Assembly (NCBI GenBank): GCA_030750975.1
Contig: JASMHC010000001.1
Location: 124,001 to 188,000 of the forward strand
Direction: 5' to 3'
From: Paracoccaceae bacterium
GTDB lineage: Bacteria > Pseudomonadota > Alphaproteobacteria > Rhodobacterales > Rhodobacteraceae
Length of the DNA: 64,000 bases
A program made the translations under genes and the position numbers. The stretch's first letter is position 1; every line of letters begins with the position of its first letter. Shown here one piece after another: positions 1 to 8,551 of this stretch. The notes below the pieces were generated by a model. It saw only the letters and a program-made list of their open reading frames with translations, searched no databases and had not been told where the DNA came from.

Positions 1-483
1 CTGTTCGCGGAACATGATCGATGAAACATTGCGGTTGGCATAGATCAGCGTGAATTCCGACTTCGGTTCGCGGGCCAGAACCGTTTTCATGATCGACAAA
101 ATGGGTGTGATGCCTGACCCGCCTGCAAAGCCCAGATAATGCTTGGATTTTTCCGGTTCGATCGGGGTTGAAAACGCCCCCATCGGTGGCATTGCTTCAA
201 CCGTGTCACCGGCTTGCAAGTCTTCGTTCACCCAGGTCGAGAAGGCGCCGCCGTCAACACGTTTGATGCCGACCTGCAAAACGCCATCGTCCTTACCGGC
301 GCAAATCGAATAGGAACGGCGCAATTCTTCGCCATCGAATTCCTTGCGGAACGTCAAATACTGGCCCTGGCTGAAATCCATGAAGGTGGCTTCATCCTCG
401 GCCGAGGGTGCCAGGGTCACAATCACCGCATCGCGGATGGTTTTATTCACGTCGGTGACGGTCAGGTCGTGGAACCGGGCCAT
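1..483 (-). CDS. paaE: PaaE, reductase subunit of phenylacetyl-CoA 1,2-epoxidase (3' part cut by window edge)
   Basis: Passes electrons from NAD(P)H through FAD and a [2Fe-2S] cluster to the di-iron oxygenase PaaA in aerobic phenylacetate degradation. Only the first 161 residues are in the window. The FAD-binding motif RRSYSIC is at residues 55-61 and the nucleotide-domain motif GGSGITP at 121-127. The C-terminal ferredoxin domain would lie left of position 1. The ATG at 483 follows a GAGG-type ribosome site and lies 11 bp after paaD, so this is the last visible gene of the paa operon. Identity rests on the reductase fold plus unmistakable paaABCD neighbours. Confidence 0.93.
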   Translation of the reverse strand, partial: MARFHDLTVTDVNKTIRDAVIVTLAPSAEDEATFMDFSQGQYLTFRKEFDGEELRRSYSICAGKDDGVLQVGIKRVDGGAFSTWVNEDLQAGDTVEAMPPMGAFSTPIEPEKSKHYLGFAGGSGITPILSIMKTVLAREPKSEFTLIYANRNVSSIMFREQ

Positions 484-494
484 GGGTTATCCTC

Positions 495-956
495 TCAGAT
501 ACATTTGAAATAGTCGAATGGCTCAAGGCAGTCGGTACACCGCCATTGTGCTTTGCACGGGGTCGAGCCGAACTGGCTGATCCGCTCAAGATGGGTGCCC
601 CCGCAATGCGGGCACCGCGCCGGACCTCCGGCGGGTTGGGGTGGGGCAATGCCGTATTCTTCCAGCTTGGCGATCCCCTTTTCGGACAGCCAGTCGGTGG
701 TCCATGCAGGCGCAAGCTGGCGTTTCAGCGCAAGCCGTTGGATGCCGTGCCCGCGCATGGCTGTCTCGATCTCCATATTGATGAACGAGGTGGCCGGACA
801 GCCGGAATAGGTGGGCGTGACTGAAATCTCCAGCGTATCGCCCATCCAGGCGACATCGCGGATAATGCCAAGATCGACCAGCGAGATGACGGGGATCTCG
901 GGGTCGGGCACCTGATCCAGCCATTCCCAAACCTGTTCCGTTGACGGGCGGGTCAT
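495..956 (-). CDS. paaD: PaaD, DUF59/MIP18-type maturation factor of phenylacetyl-CoA epoxidase
   Basis: 153 residues. The N-terminal half is a DUF59 domain (PDPEIPVISLVDLG near residue 17, then YSGCPA). The C-terminal third is a zinc-ribbon-like segment with CPHCG and CTDC pairs and a last cysteine two residues from the end. PaaD proteins are needed for epoxidase activity and are thought to help assemble iron centres, by analogy with MIP18 and SufT. The start lies one base after the paaC stop, so translation is probably coupled. Length and cysteine pattern match the family. Confidence 0.94.
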   Translation of the reverse strand: MTRPSTEQVWEWLDQVPDPEIPVISLVDLGIIRDVAWMGDTLEISVTPTYSGCPATSFINMEIETAMRGHGIQRLALKRQLAPAWTTDWLSEKGIAKLEEYGIAPPQPAGGPARCPHCGGTHLERISQFGSTPCKAQWRCTDCLEPFDYFKCI

Positions 957-957
957 G

Positions 958-1719
958 TCACCAATTGGCCCCCGGATAGGCGCGTTGCAGCCATTGCATC
1001 TGGGTCAGAAGGTGGCCCAGATGCTCGGTATGGCGCATGCCGTCACGACCGCCGCGATGGGCGAAATCGTCTTGCGGGACGTCCAGCGTGGCGTCGGTTA
1101 AAACACGGGTGATCAGTGCGTAATATTCGTCCTTCAGGGTAGAAAAATGCGGCACCACACCGGCCTGCGCCAGACAATCGTCCGCTTCATCGGTATCAAA
1201 GATTTCGCCGACATAGGGCCACAGATACGCAAGCGCCTGCTGCATATAGCCATGGCTTTCCTCGGTGCCATCTCCAAGGCCGACCACCGTGTCTGCCGAA
1301 CGCTCGACATGATAGGCCGCTTCTTTCGCGGCTTTCGCAGCGATTTCGGCAACTCTGGCATCGGGCGACTGCGCCAGACGCGGCAACAGGATCGACTGCC
1401 AAGCGTCGAAAAGAAACTGGCGCATCATGGTGCGGCCGAAATCGCCGTTCGGTAATTCGGTCAAAAGCAGATTGCGGAAATCCCATGCATCGCGAAGAAA
1501 GGCCAGATCGTCGGCGGATTTGCCATTGCCTTGCAACTCACCCGCAAGGCCCAGCCAAAGCTGCGTTTGACCGATCAGGTCCAGCGCCGTATTGGCCAAG
1601 GCGATATCTTCTTCAAGAACGGGCGAGTGACCACACCATTCCGACACTCGATGCCCTAAGATCAGGGTGTTATCCCCCATTCTTAAAGCAAAGCGTTCAA
1701 GCGCTTCGTTCAACTCCAT
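958..1719 (-). CDS. paaC: PaaC, structural subunit of phenylacetyl-CoA epoxidase
   Basis: 253 residues of an all-helical ferritin-like protein (MELNEALERFALRMGDN at the start). PaaC pairs with PaaA as the non-catalytic scaffold and lacks a full set of di-iron ligands in this family. A GTG at 1722 could add one residue. I chose the ATG at 1719 because it overlaps the paaB stop as TGATG, the usual coupled arrangement. It sits between paaB and paaD in the canonical order. Confidence 0.95.
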   Translation of the reverse strand: MELNEALERFALRMGDNTLILGHRVSEWCGHSPVLEEDIALANTALDLIGQTQLWLGLAGELQGNGKSADDLAFLRDAWDFRNLLLTELPNGDFGRTMMRQFLFDAWQSILLPRLAQSPDARVAEIAAKAAKEAAYHVERSADTVVGLGDGTEESHGYMQQALAYLWPYVGEIFDTDEADDCLAQAGVVPHFSTLKDEYYALITRVLTDATLDVPQDDFAHRGGRDGMRHTEHLGHLLTQMQWLQRAYPGANW

Positions 1720-2003
1720 CACATCGACCCCACTTCGTCAGGGATATCAAAGAAGGTTGGGTGGCGGTAAATCTTGCTGTTCGAGGGATCAAACAGCGGA
1801 CCTTTGTCGCCCGGATCGCTGGCGGCGATATTCTCGGCTTTGACAACCCAGATGCTGACGCCTTCGTTGCGGCGGGTATAAACATCGCGGGCATTCTTGA
1901 TCGCCATCTCGGCGTCGGGCGCGTGAAGCGAACCGACGTGGCGGTGGCTCATGCCGTGTTGACCACGGATAAAGATTTCCCAAAGGGGCCATTCATTGCT
2001 CAT
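1719..2003 (-). CDS. paaB: PaaB, small subunit of phenylacetyl-CoA epoxidase
   Basis: 94 residues, the usual PaaB length, starting MSNEWPLWEIFIRGQHG. PaaB bridges PaaAC heterodimers in the epoxidase complex and is required for ring epoxidation of phenylacetyl-CoA. AGGAGA precedes the ATG at 2003, and the gene starts 12 bp after the paaA stop. The stop overlaps the paaC start. Confidence 0.95.
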   Translation of the reverse strand: MSNEWPLWEIFIRGQHGMSHRHVGSLHAPDAEMAIKNARDVYTRRNEGVSIWVVKAENIAASDPGDKGPLFDPSNSKIYRHPTFFDIPDEVGSM

Positions 2004-2015
2004 GTCAGTCTCTCC

Positions 2016-3008
2016 TTACTCGGCGGCCATGTTGCGGGCAGCTTTTTTACGGGCATGGGCCAAAAGGCCGTCGCGCACCCATGCGCCGTCTTCCCACGCC
2101 TTCACGCGGGCATTCATTCGGTCGACATTGCACGGGCCTTTACCCTTGATGACGTTGAAAAACTCGGACCAGTCCGGATCGGAATAATCGTAATGGCCGC
2201 GTTCTTCGTTCCATTTGATGTTCGGATCGGGCATGTCCAGCCCCAGATAGGCGATCTGCGGCACGGTCTGATCGACGAATTGCTGGCGCAGCTCGTCATT
2301 GGATTTTACCTTGATCTTCCAGGCCATCGACTGTTCCGAGTGAACGCTTTCGCTGTCTGACGGGCCGAACATCATGATCGACGGGAACCAAAGACGGTTT
2401 ACGGCATCCTGTGCCTGCCGTTTTTGTTCAGGCGTTCCAAAGGCCATTTGCATGATAGCGTGATAGCCCTGCCGCGCGTGAAAGCTTTCTTCCTTGCAGA
2501 TACGCACCATTGCGCGGCTGTAAGGGCCATAAGATGTCCGCTGAAGCGCGACCTGGTTGACGATGGCCGCGCCGTCAACCAGCCAGCCTACCGCGCCGAT
2601 ATCGGCCCAGTTCAGGGTGGGGTAGTTGAAGATTGACGAGTATTTCATCCGGCCTTCATGCAAAAGGCGGATCAATTCGTCCCGGCTTTCGCCCAGAGTT
2701 TCCGCTGCAGAATAAAGGTACAAGCCGTGGCCGGCCTCGTCCTGAACCTTGGCCAGCAGGATCGCCTTGCGTTCAAGCGTGGGCGCCCGGGTGATCCAGT
2801 TGCCTTCCGGCAGTTGGCCGACCACCTCGGAATGGGCGTGCTGGCCGATCTGGCGGATCAGCGTGGCGCGGTAATCATCGGGCATCCAGTCGCGGGGTTC
2901 GATCTTGATGTCATTGTCGATCTTGTCCTGAAACTCGCGTTCCTGATCGGTCATCTCGTCGCGCGTTTTCACACCGGACCGCGCGGTCTTGATCATTTGT
3001 GCATACAT
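2016..3008 (-). CDS. paaA: PaaA, catalytic di-iron subunit of phenylacetyl-CoA 1,2-epoxidase
   Basis: 330 residues. It inserts one oxygen atom into the ring of phenylacetyl-CoA to give the 1,2-epoxide, the committed step of the aerobic hybrid pathway in the cytoplasm. The di-iron carboxylate motifs are visible as DEAGHG (E-x-x-H) and later [11 protein letters not shown] (E-x-x-H). The ATG at 3008 follows GGAGGAAA, an excellent ribosome site. It lies 12 bp downstream of the thiolase gene, so the thiolase and paaABCDE are probably one transcript. Confidence 0.97.
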   Translation of the reverse strand: MYAQMIKTARSGVKTRDEMTDQEREFQDKIDNDIKIEPRDWMPDDYRATLIRQIGQHAHSEVVGQLPEGNWITRAPTLERKAILLAKVQDEAGHGLYLYSAAETLGESRDELIRLLHEGRMKYSSIFNYPTLNWADIGAVGWLVDGAAIVNQVALQRTSYGPYSRAMVRICKEESFHARQGYHAIMQMAFGTPEQKRQAQDAVNRLWFPSIMMFGPSDSESVHSEQSMAWKIKVKSNDELRQQFVDQTVPQIAYLGLDMPDPNIKWNEERGHYDYSDPDWSEFFNVIKGKGPCNVDRMNARVKAWEDGAWVRDGLLAHARKKAARNMAAE

Positions 3009-3020
3009 CGCGTTTCCTCC

Positions 3021-4223
3021 TCAGACTCTCTCAAGGATCAGGGCAACACCCTGTCCGACCCCGACGCACATGGTGCAAAGGGCATAGCGCCCGCCGGTGC
3101 GTTTCAATTGATAGGCGGCGGTCAGCACCAGACGCGCGCCCGACATGCCCAGCGGATGGCCCAGAGCAATCGCTCCACCGTTCGGGTTCACATGGGCCGC
3201 ATCATCGGCGACACCAAGTTCGCGCAGGGTGGCCAGACCCTGGCTGGCAAAGGCTTCGTTCAATTCGATCACATCCATCTGGTCGATGGTCAGGCCCGCT
3301 TTGGACAGGACCTTACGTGTGGCGGGAATCGGCCCGATCCCCATTATGCGCGGCTCAACCCCGGCGGCTTGCATGGCCACAACCCGCGCCATCGGGGTCA
3401 GGTTGTTTTTTGCAGCACCGGCTTCCGAGGCCATCAATATGGCCGCTGCACCATCATTCACACCAGAAGCATTTCCTGCCGTAACCGTCAGATCCGGCCC
3501 GTTGATCCCGCGCAGCTTGGCAAGCTTGCCTGCATCCGTATCGGGGCGGGGATGTTCGTCTGTGTCGATCACGATCAGGTCGCCCTTGCGCTGTGGCACT
3601 GCAACCGCCGTGATCTCGTCGGCAAAGATACCAGCCGTTTGCGCGGCCTGCCAACGGGCTTGCGAGCGTGCGGCAAACGCATCCTGATCTTCGCGGCTTA
3701 TGTTATAGTCCGCCGCAACGTTATCGGCGGTTTGCGGCATCGAGTCGGTGCCGTAGGCCTGTTCCATTTTCTTGTTGATGAAGCGCCAGCCGATGGTCGT
3801 GTCGTAAACCGCATTTGCGCGGGTAAAGGCCGCCGTGGCCTTTGGCATGACAAAGGGTGCGCGGCTCATGCTTTCGACGCCACCGGCGATGGCCAGATCA
3901 TAGTCGCCCGCCTTGATACCCCGCGCCGCCATGCCGACCGCATCCATGCCCGAGGCGCAAAGGCGGTTCAATGTCGTTCCGGGAACCGAGGTCGGAAGCC
4001 CGGCAAGCAATGCCGCCATGCGCGCCACATTGCGGTTATCTTCGCCCGCCTGATTGGCCGAGCCATAGATGACATCGTCGATGCTTTGCCAATCCAAATC
4101 GGGGTTTCTGTCGACCAAAGCTTTGATCGGATGCGCTGCCAGATCATCGGCACGCACTTGGGACAACCCACCGCCATAGCGTCCAATTGGTGTTCTGGTG
4201 GCGTCACAGATGAATGCATTCAT
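3021..4223 (-). CDS. paaJ: 3-oxoadipyl-CoA / beta-ketoadipyl-CoA thiolase
   Basis: 400-residue thiolase. It cleaves 3-oxoadipyl-CoA to succinyl-CoA and acetyl-CoA, the last step of phenylacetate degradation; the same family serves the beta-ketoadipate pathway (PcaF). The nucleophilic cysteine is in [11 protein letters not shown] (Cys89). The His motif GHPLGMSG and the CxG-type LCTMCVGVG motif are near the C terminus. A start at 4250 is possible but adds a basic nine-residue tail and runs into the palindrome at 4243-4254. The ATG at 4223 gives the typical N terminus ([18 protein letters not shown]). The paaABCDE genes follow directly, which favours paaJ over pcaF. Confidence 0.93.
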   Translation of the reverse strand: MNAFICDATRTPIGRYGGGLSQVRADDLAAHPIKALVDRNPDLDWQSIDDVIYGSANQAGEDNRNVARMAALLAGLPTSVPGTTLNRLCASGMDAVGMAARGIKAGDYDLAIAGGVESMSRAPFVMPKATAAFTRANAVYDTTIGWRFINKKMEQAYGTDSMPQTADNVAADYNISREDQDAFAARSQARWQAAQTAGIFADEITAVAVPQRKGDLIVIDTDEHPRPDTDAGKLAKLRGINGPDLTVTAGNASGVNDGAAAILMASEAGAAKNNLTPMARVVAMQAAGVEPRIMGIGPIPATRKVLSKAGLTIDQMDVIELNEAFASQGLATLRELGVADDAAHVNPNGGAIALGHPLGMSGARLVLTAAYQLKRTGGRYALCTMCVGVGQGVALILERV

Positions 4224-4242
4224 CCCTGGCTTCCTTTTTCCT

Positions 4243-4254
4243 GACCGCACGGTC
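4243..4254. promoter_or_regulatory. Palindrome upstream of the paa operon, candidate operator
   Basis: GACCGCACGGTC is a perfect GACCG-N2-CGGTC palindrome 20 bp upstream of the thiolase ATG. TetR-family PaaR regulators of phenylacetate genes in other proteobacteria use ACCGACCGGTCGGT-like sites, and the minus-strand sequence here reads ACCGACCG across the left arm. Resemblance only; no tetR gene is in the window. Confidence 0.45.
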
Positions 4255-4338
4255 GGTAATAGGCGGCTTGACGATTCGGCGCAAGATAAATGTTACGTAT
4301 TTTTGATGTGATCGGAAAATCAGTAACGCAACTCTTGT

Positions 4339-4953
4339 CTACAAAGGCGTTCCGGACAGTTTCGCCACCAGTTCGGCAGTCTTGTGCACATCAAATTTCG
4401 CCATCAGCCGTGACCGGTAAATCTCGACCGTCCGGTGGGACACTCCCAATTCCCGCCCGATCTCTTTCGAGGTCATGCCCCGGCAGGTCAGGGCGGCAAC
4501 TTGCTTTTCGCGTGTCGTCAATTTGATGATCTGACGGATTTCCGATAGGTCCGAAAACGACCAGATCGACCGGCGGAAGGGATCATCCGGGGTAAGGGAT
4601 TGTCCGCGCACGCGGCACCAGAACTGTTCTCCGTTTAACCGTTGCATGATGCGTTCGTCGTCATACCGGCCGGATTTGCGCATGATCTCGACCCCGACCA
4701 CTCCGATCCGGTCATAATCGCTTTGCGTCGGATAAAGCTCTCGAAGATTGCGGCCCGGGTAAAAGCCCGTGGTCTGGCCAAACATCTCGGCAAACCGGTC
4801 GTTTACCTGTTGCAGCACGCGGTTTTCGGCAACGGCCAGCCCGACAGGGGCATGTTGAAACGCAAGAATTTCCTGATCCATAGCCCGTGCATAGCGCATT
4901 TGAATAAAGGGTAGTAGTTCTACTGAATTGTCAGTCGCCACTAATGCCGTCAT
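4339..4953 (-). CDS. PAS-LuxR family transcriptional regulator
   Basis: 204 residues. A PAS-like sensor domain spans about residues 30-130, followed by a LuxR/FixJ helix-turn-helix from about 140 (LTTREKQVAALTCRGMTSKE, then VSHRTVEIYRSRLM). There is no receiver domain and no autoinducer-binding domain, so the signal is probably a small ligand or redox cue. It lies 115 bp upstream of the thiolase/paa operon in the same direction and is divergent from the acyl-CoA ligase; either could be its target. The 4953 start has a weak ribosome site (CAAGG); an ATG at 4881 is the alternative. Confidence 0.85.
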   Translation of the reverse strand: MTALVATDNSVELLPFIQMRYARAMDQEILAFQHAPVGLAVAENRVLQQVNDRFAEMFGQTTGFYPGRNLRELYPTQSDYDRIGVVGVEIMRKSGRYDDERIMQRLNGEQFWCRVRGQSLTPDDPFRRSIWSFSDLSEIRQIIKLTTREKQVAALTCRGMTSKEIGRELGVSHRTVEIYRSRLMAKFDVHKTAELVAKLSGTPL

Positions 4954-5034
4954 CCTTGCGACAAACGAAGACCGCTTTGGTATCGATCATTGGATGGGTA
5001 CATTGCCGGTTTAATGGTCAATATCGACGGATGC

Positions 5035-5052
5035 GGCATGGTAAACCACGCC
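5035..5052. promoter_or_regulatory. Imperfect inverted repeat between the divergent luxR-type gene and acyl-CoA ligase gene
   Basis: GGCATGGTAAACCACGCC matches its own reverse complement at 14 of 18 positions (GGC-TGGT-N2-ACCA-GCC). It ends 26 bp before the ligase ATG, in the 125-bp region shared by two divergent promoters. It is the best candidate binding site there for the neighbouring PAS-LuxR protein. Function is inferred from position and symmetry only. Confidence 0.35.
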
Positions 5053-5078
5053 ACGATCACAAAAGCGGAGAAACGCGC

Positions 5079-6599
5079 ATGAACCCCGCAGAATGGCTTG
5101 TCAGAGCGGCCGCAACCGCACCTGATGCTCGGGCTTTGATGCAAGGCACGGAGCTTGTTGCAGATTATCGCGAATTTGCGCGCAGAGCGGCGGCCATCGC
5201 AGGCCATCTGCATTCAGCTTACGGCATCGCCAAAGGCGATCGCGTCGCTGTCTTTATGAAGAATAGTACCGAGTATCTCGAGGCGCTTTACGGTATCTGG
5301 TTTGCAGGTGCTACGGCTGTTCCGATCAATTCAAAGCTTCATATCAAGGAAGCCGCCTGGATCATCGGCAACGCCGAGGCGGGCTTGGTTCTGGTGTCAG
5401 ACGCCATTGCGCACGGGTTGTCGGGGGTTTTGGAAGAAGACGTGCCGATTGTTTCCTCGGACACCCCGGACTGGCGAAACATGTATGGTGCCGACCCTTT
5501 GCCAGCACCGGTGGACATTGATCCGAACGACATGGTTTGGCTGTTTTATACGTCGGGGACCACAGGCAAGCCGAAGGGCGTGATGATCACATCCGGCAAC
5601 CTGACACATATGACGCTGGCCTATTTTTCGGATGTGGATCAGGTGACGTCAGAGGATGCCATTCTGTATGCCGCCCCGATGAGCCACGGTGCGGGTATCT
5701 ATAATTTCATGCATGTTATCAAAGCGGCACGGCATGTGGTTCCGAAAAGCGGAGGGTTTGACCCGAAAGAAATCCTCGATCTGTCCAAGGAATTGCGCAA
5801 TGTCTCGATGTTCGCTGCGCCGACAATGGTCAAGCGTCTGGTGGATCATGCGCAAGCGTCCGGTCAGAACGGCGACGGGATCAAGACGATCTCATATGCG
5901 GGTGGTCCCATGTATATGGCCGATATCATTCAGGCGGTTGACGTCATGGGCGACCGTTTCGTGCAGGTTTACGGGCAGGGGGAATGTCCGATGGGAATCA
6001 CGGCGCTGGAGCGCCAGTTTGTCACCGACAGGTCGCATCCCAGGTGGAAAGAGCGTCTTGCATCCGTGGGATTGGCCCAGTCGCCGGTTCTGGTGCGGAT
6101 TTGTGACGAAATGGGGAATTTTCTGCCCTCGGGCGAGATCGGCGAAATCGTTGTCAAAGGTCCCACGGTCATGAAGGGCTATTGGAAAAACCCTGAGGCG
6201 ACGGAAAAAACAATCAGGGATGGCTGGCTTTGGACCGGTGACATGGGCGCCTTGGATCAGGACGGTTTTCTGACCATGCACGATCGCTCGAAAGATATGA
6301 TCATCTCGGGCGGGTCAAATATTTATCCACGTGAAGTGGAAGAGGTGCTTTTGGAGCACCCTTCCGTTTCCGAGGTGGCGGTGGTTGGCAAGCCCCATCC
6401 TGAATGGGGTGAAGTGGTGGTCGCTTTCGTCGTCCCTACAGCCCAAGGTGCCGATATTGCCCAGCTTGACGGCCATTGCGTTGAAAACATCGCCCGCTTC
6501 AAACGACCGAAAGAATATCGTCTGATCGCGGCGCTTCCAAAAAACAATTACGGCAAAGTTCTGAAGACCGAGCTTCGTGCCCAGCTTAAGGAGAAGTGA
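5079..6599 (+). CDS. Class I adenylate-forming acyl-CoA synthetase (AMP-dependent ligase)
   Basis: 506 residues. Activates a carboxylic acid to acyl-AMP and then acyl-CoA. The P-loop-like motif YTSGTTGKPKG is at about residue 157, the hinge region TGDMG at about 385, and the catalytic lysine of the C-terminal lid in NNYGKVLK about ten residues from the end. A longer reading frame starts at 4944, but the ATG at 5079 follows GCGGAGAAA and gives the normal N terminus (MNPAEWLVRAAATAPDARAL). The dehydrogenase gene follows after one base. Substrate not readable; a short, branched or aryl acid feeding ketone-body or aromatic metabolism is possible. Confidence 0.88.
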   Translation: MNPAEWLVRAAATAPDARALMQGTELVADYREFARRAAAIAGHLHSAYGIAKGDRVAVFMKNSTEYLEALYGIWFAGATAVPINSKLHIKEAAWIIGNAEAGLVLVSDAIAHGLSGVLEEDVPIVSSDTPDWRNMYGADPLPAPVDIDPNDMVWLFYTSGTTGKPKGVMITSGNLTHMTLAYFSDVDQVTSEDAILYAAPMSHGAGIYNFMHVIKAARHVVPKSGGFDPKEILDLSKELRNVSMFAAPTMVKRLVDHAQASGQNGDGIKTISYAGGPMYMADIIQAVDVMGDRFVQVYGQGECPMGITALERQFVTDRSHPRWKERLASVGLAQSPVLVRICDEMGNFLPSGEIGEIVVKGPTVMKGYWKNPEATEKTIRDGWLWTGDMGALDQDGFLTMHDRSKDMIISGGSNIYPREVEEVLLEHPSVSEVAVVGKPHPEWGEVVVAFVVPTAQGADIAQLDGHCVENIARFKRPKEYRLIAALPKNNYGKVLKTELRAQLKEK

Positions 6600-6600
6600 C

Positions 6601-7404
6601 ATGCCAGATTTGACAGGAAAAACCGCGTTGGTGACAGGCTCGGTCCAGGGGATCGGATTCGCGATTGCCAAGGCCGTCGCATCGGCCGGGGCACGGGTTG
6701 CCTTGCACGGGCTGCCGAACGACCCCAAGGCCGATACAGCAGTGCAGGCCATGCTGGACGCGGGCGCGGCCCAAGCCCGGTACTTTGCGGCGGATATTAG
6801 CGATCCCGACCAGATCGATGGGCTGATGGCCGAAGTGGCCGATTGGGGCGGGGTGGACATTCTTGTCAACAATGCCGGTATCCAGCATCCGGCACCGATT
6901 GCCGATGTGCCACGTGCCACATGGAATGCGATCATCGCGGTGAATCTGTCGGCCTGCTTTCACACGATGCAGGCGGTCATGCCGGAAATGGAGAAACGCG
7001 GCTATGGGCGCGTGATCAACATTGCCTCGGTTCAGGGCTTGATCGGATCTATCCACAAAGCCCCTTACGTGTCGGCAAAGCACGGGCTTGTTGGATTATC
7101 CAAGGTGGCGGCGCTTGAATATGCGCGATCGGGATCCAAGGCGAAAGGCGGGGTCACGGTGAACTGCATTTGCCCGGGCTGGACGGAAACCGAATTGATC
7201 GGCCCGCAGATCGAGGCACGCGCCCAACAGATCGGCGGGGATCGCGATGCTGCCATTGCTGATCTTCTATCCGAGAAGCAGCCGACCTGCCGGACTTCTG
7301 ATCCGGCAGAGATGGGGGCTTTGGCACTTTGGCTTTGTGATCCGGTGGCGCATAACGTGACCGGTACACAGATACCCGTCGATGGCGGCTGGACGGCCCA
7401 GTAG
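6601..7404 (+). CDS. bdhA: 3-hydroxybutyrate dehydrogenase-like short-chain dehydrogenase
   Basis: 267-residue SDR. It has the N-terminal cofactor motif TGSVQGIGFAIA, the NNAG motif, and the catalytic Tyr156 and Lys160 in YVSAKHG. The stretch CPGWTETELI followed by an IEAR segment and a late proline/threonine region resembles D-3-hydroxybutyrate dehydrogenases, which oxidise 3-hydroxybutyrate to acetoacetate with NAD. The start at 6601 is set by GGAGAAG in the end of the ligase gene. Coupled to an acyl-CoA ligase it could belong to ketone-body or PHB use, but another hydroxy-acid substrate is possible. Confidence 0.78.
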   Translation: MPDLTGKTALVTGSVQGIGFAIAKAVASAGARVALHGLPNDPKADTAVQAMLDAGAAQARYFAADISDPDQIDGLMAEVADWGGVDILVNNAGIQHPAPIADVPRATWNAIIAVNLSACFHTMQAVMPEMEKRGYGRVINIASVQGLIGSIHKAPYVSAKHGLVGLSKVAALEYARSGSKAKGGVTVNCICPGWTETELIGPQIEARAQQIGGDRDAAIADLLSEKQPTCRTSDPAEMGALALWLCDPVAHNVTGTQIPVDGGWTAQ

Positions 7405-7407
7405 CGC

Positions 7408-8400
7408 TTATTCGGCGCCCCGGTCCGGCGGGCCGAATTCGAGTTCGTTCAACAAAGCGGCCATGCCGGTCAGCGCGGCATAATCATCATCGACCAGATG
7501 TACGGGGAATTGTTCCATGAATTCGGAAAAACGCCCCTTGGCGCGCAGGCTTTCCGCAAAGCCGAAATCCGCAAGATAGGGATAGACAGCTCTGGACACG
7601 CCGCCAACCAGATAAATGCCACCAAAAGGCAGGGTGGACAGGGCCAGATTGCCGCAAACGGTTCCCAGAACCTCGGCAAAGAACCGAACGGTTTGCTGCG
7701 CCAATGGATCCGACGTATCGCGGCAGGCAGCCATGATTTCAGGCGCCTGTTTGCGGTCGTCCGCGCCTGACCGCTCGGCCAGCCAGCGATAGATATTTCC
7801 CAAACCGCGACCGGACAGGGCGTCCTCGATGGAACAAAAGCCGTTGGTCGCGGCGAAATGTGATGCGAAATCCTGAGACGCTTCGGTTGATGAGGGTATA
7901 TCCGCATGGCCAAATTCGGCAGGGGGAATGACCGTCATGGCTTCGGTGCGATAAACGGGCGCGGCGTTAAAACCGGTGCCGACGCCGACCACCAAACGCG
8001 CGGCGGCCGGTGCCGCCGGTTGGCCCGAGACCACCGAACGCAGGCTGTTGGGGGCAAGATGTTCCAAAGCGTGGCCTTGTGCCTGAAGATCGTTGATCAC
8101 CGAGGTCACGCCAGCCCCCGTCGCGTCTTGTAGAAGCGACCGGTCAATCGTCCAGTCCAGATTGGTCAGCGTGCCCTTGCCATCGCGCACAGGGCCAGCA
8201 ATGGCCGCACAGGCGGCGTGGGGTTTGGCATCGGAATATTCAACCAGATAGGATTGCAGAACCTCTGCTAGCCCGGAAAAATCAGCATTGCGAAAACGGC
8301 GGATTGTGTCGGTATGCACCTCCAGCCCTGACGCAAGCGCGACACGGGTGTTGGTGCCGCCGATATCGGCCATGATCGAAAGGCTGGATTGTGGTTTCAT
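7408..8400 (-). CDS. glk: Glucokinase (ROK-unrelated bacterial Glk family)
   Basis: 330 residues. Phosphorylates glucose with ATP in the cytoplasm, feeding the Entner-Doudoroff pathway that roseobacters favour. Visible family marks are the N-terminal phosphate motif ADIGGTNTRVAL, FGHADIP in the sugar-binding region and GGIYLVGGVSRAV near the C terminus. It is convergent with the SDR gene (3-bp gap) and stands alone. A perfect 16-bp LacI-type palindrome sits 18 bp upstream of the ATG at 8400, so sugar-dependent repression is likely. The ribosome site is weak; an ATG at 8373 is an alternative start. Confidence 0.9.
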   Translation of the reverse strand: MKPQSSLSIMADIGGTNTRVALASGLEVHTDTIRRFRNADFSGLAEVLQSYLVEYSDAKPHAACAAIAGPVRDGKGTLTNLDWTIDRSLLQDATGAGVTSVINDLQAQGHALEHLAPNSLRSVVSGQPAAPAAARLVVGVGTGFNAAPVYRTEAMTVIPPAEFGHADIPSSTEASQDFASHFAATNGFCSIEDALSGRGLGNIYRWLAERSGADDRKQAPEIMAACRDTSDPLAQQTVRFFAEVLGTVCGNLALSTLPFGGIYLVGGVSRAVYPYLADFGFAESLRAKGRFSEFMEQFPVHLVDDDYAALTGMAALLNELEFGPPDRGAE

Positions 8401-8418
8401 GGTGCGGCCCCAAATGCA

Positions 8419-8434
8419 ATGATAGCGCTATCAT
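8419..8434. promoter_or_regulatory. Perfect 16-bp palindrome upstream of glk, candidate LacI-family operator
   Basis: ATGATAGCGCTATCAT is perfectly symmetric with the central CG typical of LacI/GalR-family sites. It lies 18 bp from the glk ATG, where bound protein would block transcription. No lacI-type gene is in the window, so the regulator must be elsewhere. Confidence 0.6.
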
Positions 8435-8490
8435 GCCGCCTGATACGAAGTGCGGCGCGGTTCGGCAAGTCCAGCATAGGGTAATTCGGC

Positions 8491-8525
8491 AAAAAAATAA
8501 GCCGGGATCAAGCCCCGGCTTATTT
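8491..8525 (-). terminator. Rho-independent terminator after the corrinoid methyltransferase gene
   Basis: A perfect 12-bp stem (8495-8506 with 8514-8525, core GCCGGG/CCCGGC) has a 7-nt loop and, read on the minus strand, is followed by a run of seven T. It ends the metF-methyltransferase transcript 27 bp after its stop and insulates glk. Confidence 0.9.
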
Positions 8526-8551
8526 GAAACGCTCTTGATTTGGCTTCTGGA

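Noticed and set aside
2658-4244. 528-residue frame on the plus strand
   Set aside because: Antisense to paaA and the thiolase gene, no recognisable domain.
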